Positions 5,437-5,816 of a stretch of 5,816 nt of DNA are shown one piece after another. Source of the DNA: an uncultured Pseudomonadota bacterium (GTDB lineage Bacteria > Pseudomonadota > Gammaproteobacteria > Burkholderiales > SG8-39); contig CAIVVS010000085.1 of assembly GCA_903909415.1 (NCBI GenBank), positions 1-5,816 of the forward strand. The letters run 5' to 3'. The position numbers and the translations under genes were made by a program. The notes under the pieces were generated by a model, which was not told where the DNA came from, did not search any database, and saw only the letters and a list, made by a program, of their open reading frames with translations. Position 1 is the first letter of the stretch. Each line of letters starts with the position of its first letter.

Positions 5437-5816
5437 CTAGCTGTCGCCGCCCGGCGGGGCGCGGCGCAAGGCCGCGACCACCGCGTCCAGCGTGGCCGGC
5501 TCCCGGTCCTTGAACGCCTCCAGCCGCGAATAAACCTCGGCCGCGGCGAGGTGGAAGCCGCCCGGCAGGCCGGCGGCCTCGAAGGTCTGCGCGATCTCCT
5601 GCATCTCGCCCACCCAGCGCCAGGCCTTGCCGCTGGTGGCGGCGACATACTCCGAGCGCTTGCCGGTGCCGGGCTGCGAGCGCGCCCACTCTTCCAGCAG
5701 CGCCGCGTCCACGCTCTCGTGGCGCGCCAGCGCGCGGATGTCCGCCAGCAGCGCGGTCACGCCCTTGGTCCACGCGGCGTAGCACATCTTCAGCGCCGAG
5801 GCCGCGCCGACCGGAC
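5437..5816 (-). CDS. NAD(P)-dependent oxidoreductase, DUF1932-like C-terminal domain (5' end outside window)
   Basis: The frame runs in from the right edge and ends at a TAG (5437-5439). About 125 residues are visible, beginning PVGAASALKMCYAAWTKG. The helical pattern with ASALKM, ALLEEWA, KAWRWVGEMQEIAQTF and AAGLPGGFHLAAAEVYSRL resembles the DUF1932 domain. In that family it follows an N-terminal Rossmann domain in 6-phosphogluconate/beta-hydroxyacid dehydrogenase-like proteins, where it forms the substrate and dimer region. The nucleotide-binding part would lie beyond the window. The ATG at 5787 is internal and should not be taken as a start, because similarity and open frame continue upstream of it. 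It converges on the receptor gene, so it is a separate transcription unit. A role in the same pathway is possible but unproven. Confidence 0.75.
   Translation of the reverse strand, partial: PVGAASALKMCYAAWTKGVTALLADIRALARHESVDAALLEEWARSQPGTGKRSEYVAATSGKAWRWVGEMQEIAQTFEAAGLPGGFHLAAAEVYSRLEAFKDREPATLDAVVAALRRAPPGGDS

Noticed and set aside
4689..5648. Minus-strand frame of 319 residues opposite the receptor
   Set aside because: It has no family motifs, biased composition, and crosses the convergent gene boundary. It is a shadow.

Overview
The window is strongly GC-rich, with GC-biased third codon positions. It carries a secreted solute receptor of the Bug/TctC type with no membrane subunits beside it. 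That combination, together with the catabolic-looking gene content, points to a soil or water betaproteobacterium, probably Burkholderiales (Bordetella, Achromobacter, Variovorax or Cupriavidus-like). This is an inference from gene style and not a taxonomic identification.

Layout. Three genes on the minus strand run leftwards from a divergent control region at about 4338-4439. They are a class A FAD monooxygenase related to PhzS (GTG start, 3105-4337), an M20-type metallohydrolase with unusual active-site residues (1847-3070, 34 nt downstream), and an acyl/aryl-CoA ligase of the AMP-binding superfamily (14-1600). A 246-nt spacer separates the hydrolase from the ligase and carries three copies of a GAAA-capped palindromic repeat. 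On the plus strand, diverging from the monooxygenase, is a Bug-family periplasmic receptor (4440-5414). It converges after 22 nt on the 3' part of a gene that enters from the right edge, which looks like the DUF1932 C-terminal domain of a 6-phosphogluconate/beta-hydroxyacid dehydrogenase-like NAD(P) oxidoreductase.

Working model (inference). The receptor captures a small carboxylated, possibly amide-conjugated, aromatic or heterocyclic compound outside the cell. The monooxygenase hydroxylates the ring, the M20-like enzyme removes an acyl or amino-acid part, and the ligase makes a CoA thioester for ring cleavage or beta-oxidation. No substrate can be named from sequence. Each family is known. 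What is unusual is the combination, the altered M20 active site and the altered ligand loop of the receptor.

No RNA genes, insertion sequences, phage genes or CRISPR arrays were seen. The very long plus-strand frames opposite the three minus-strand genes are shadows caused by high GC.
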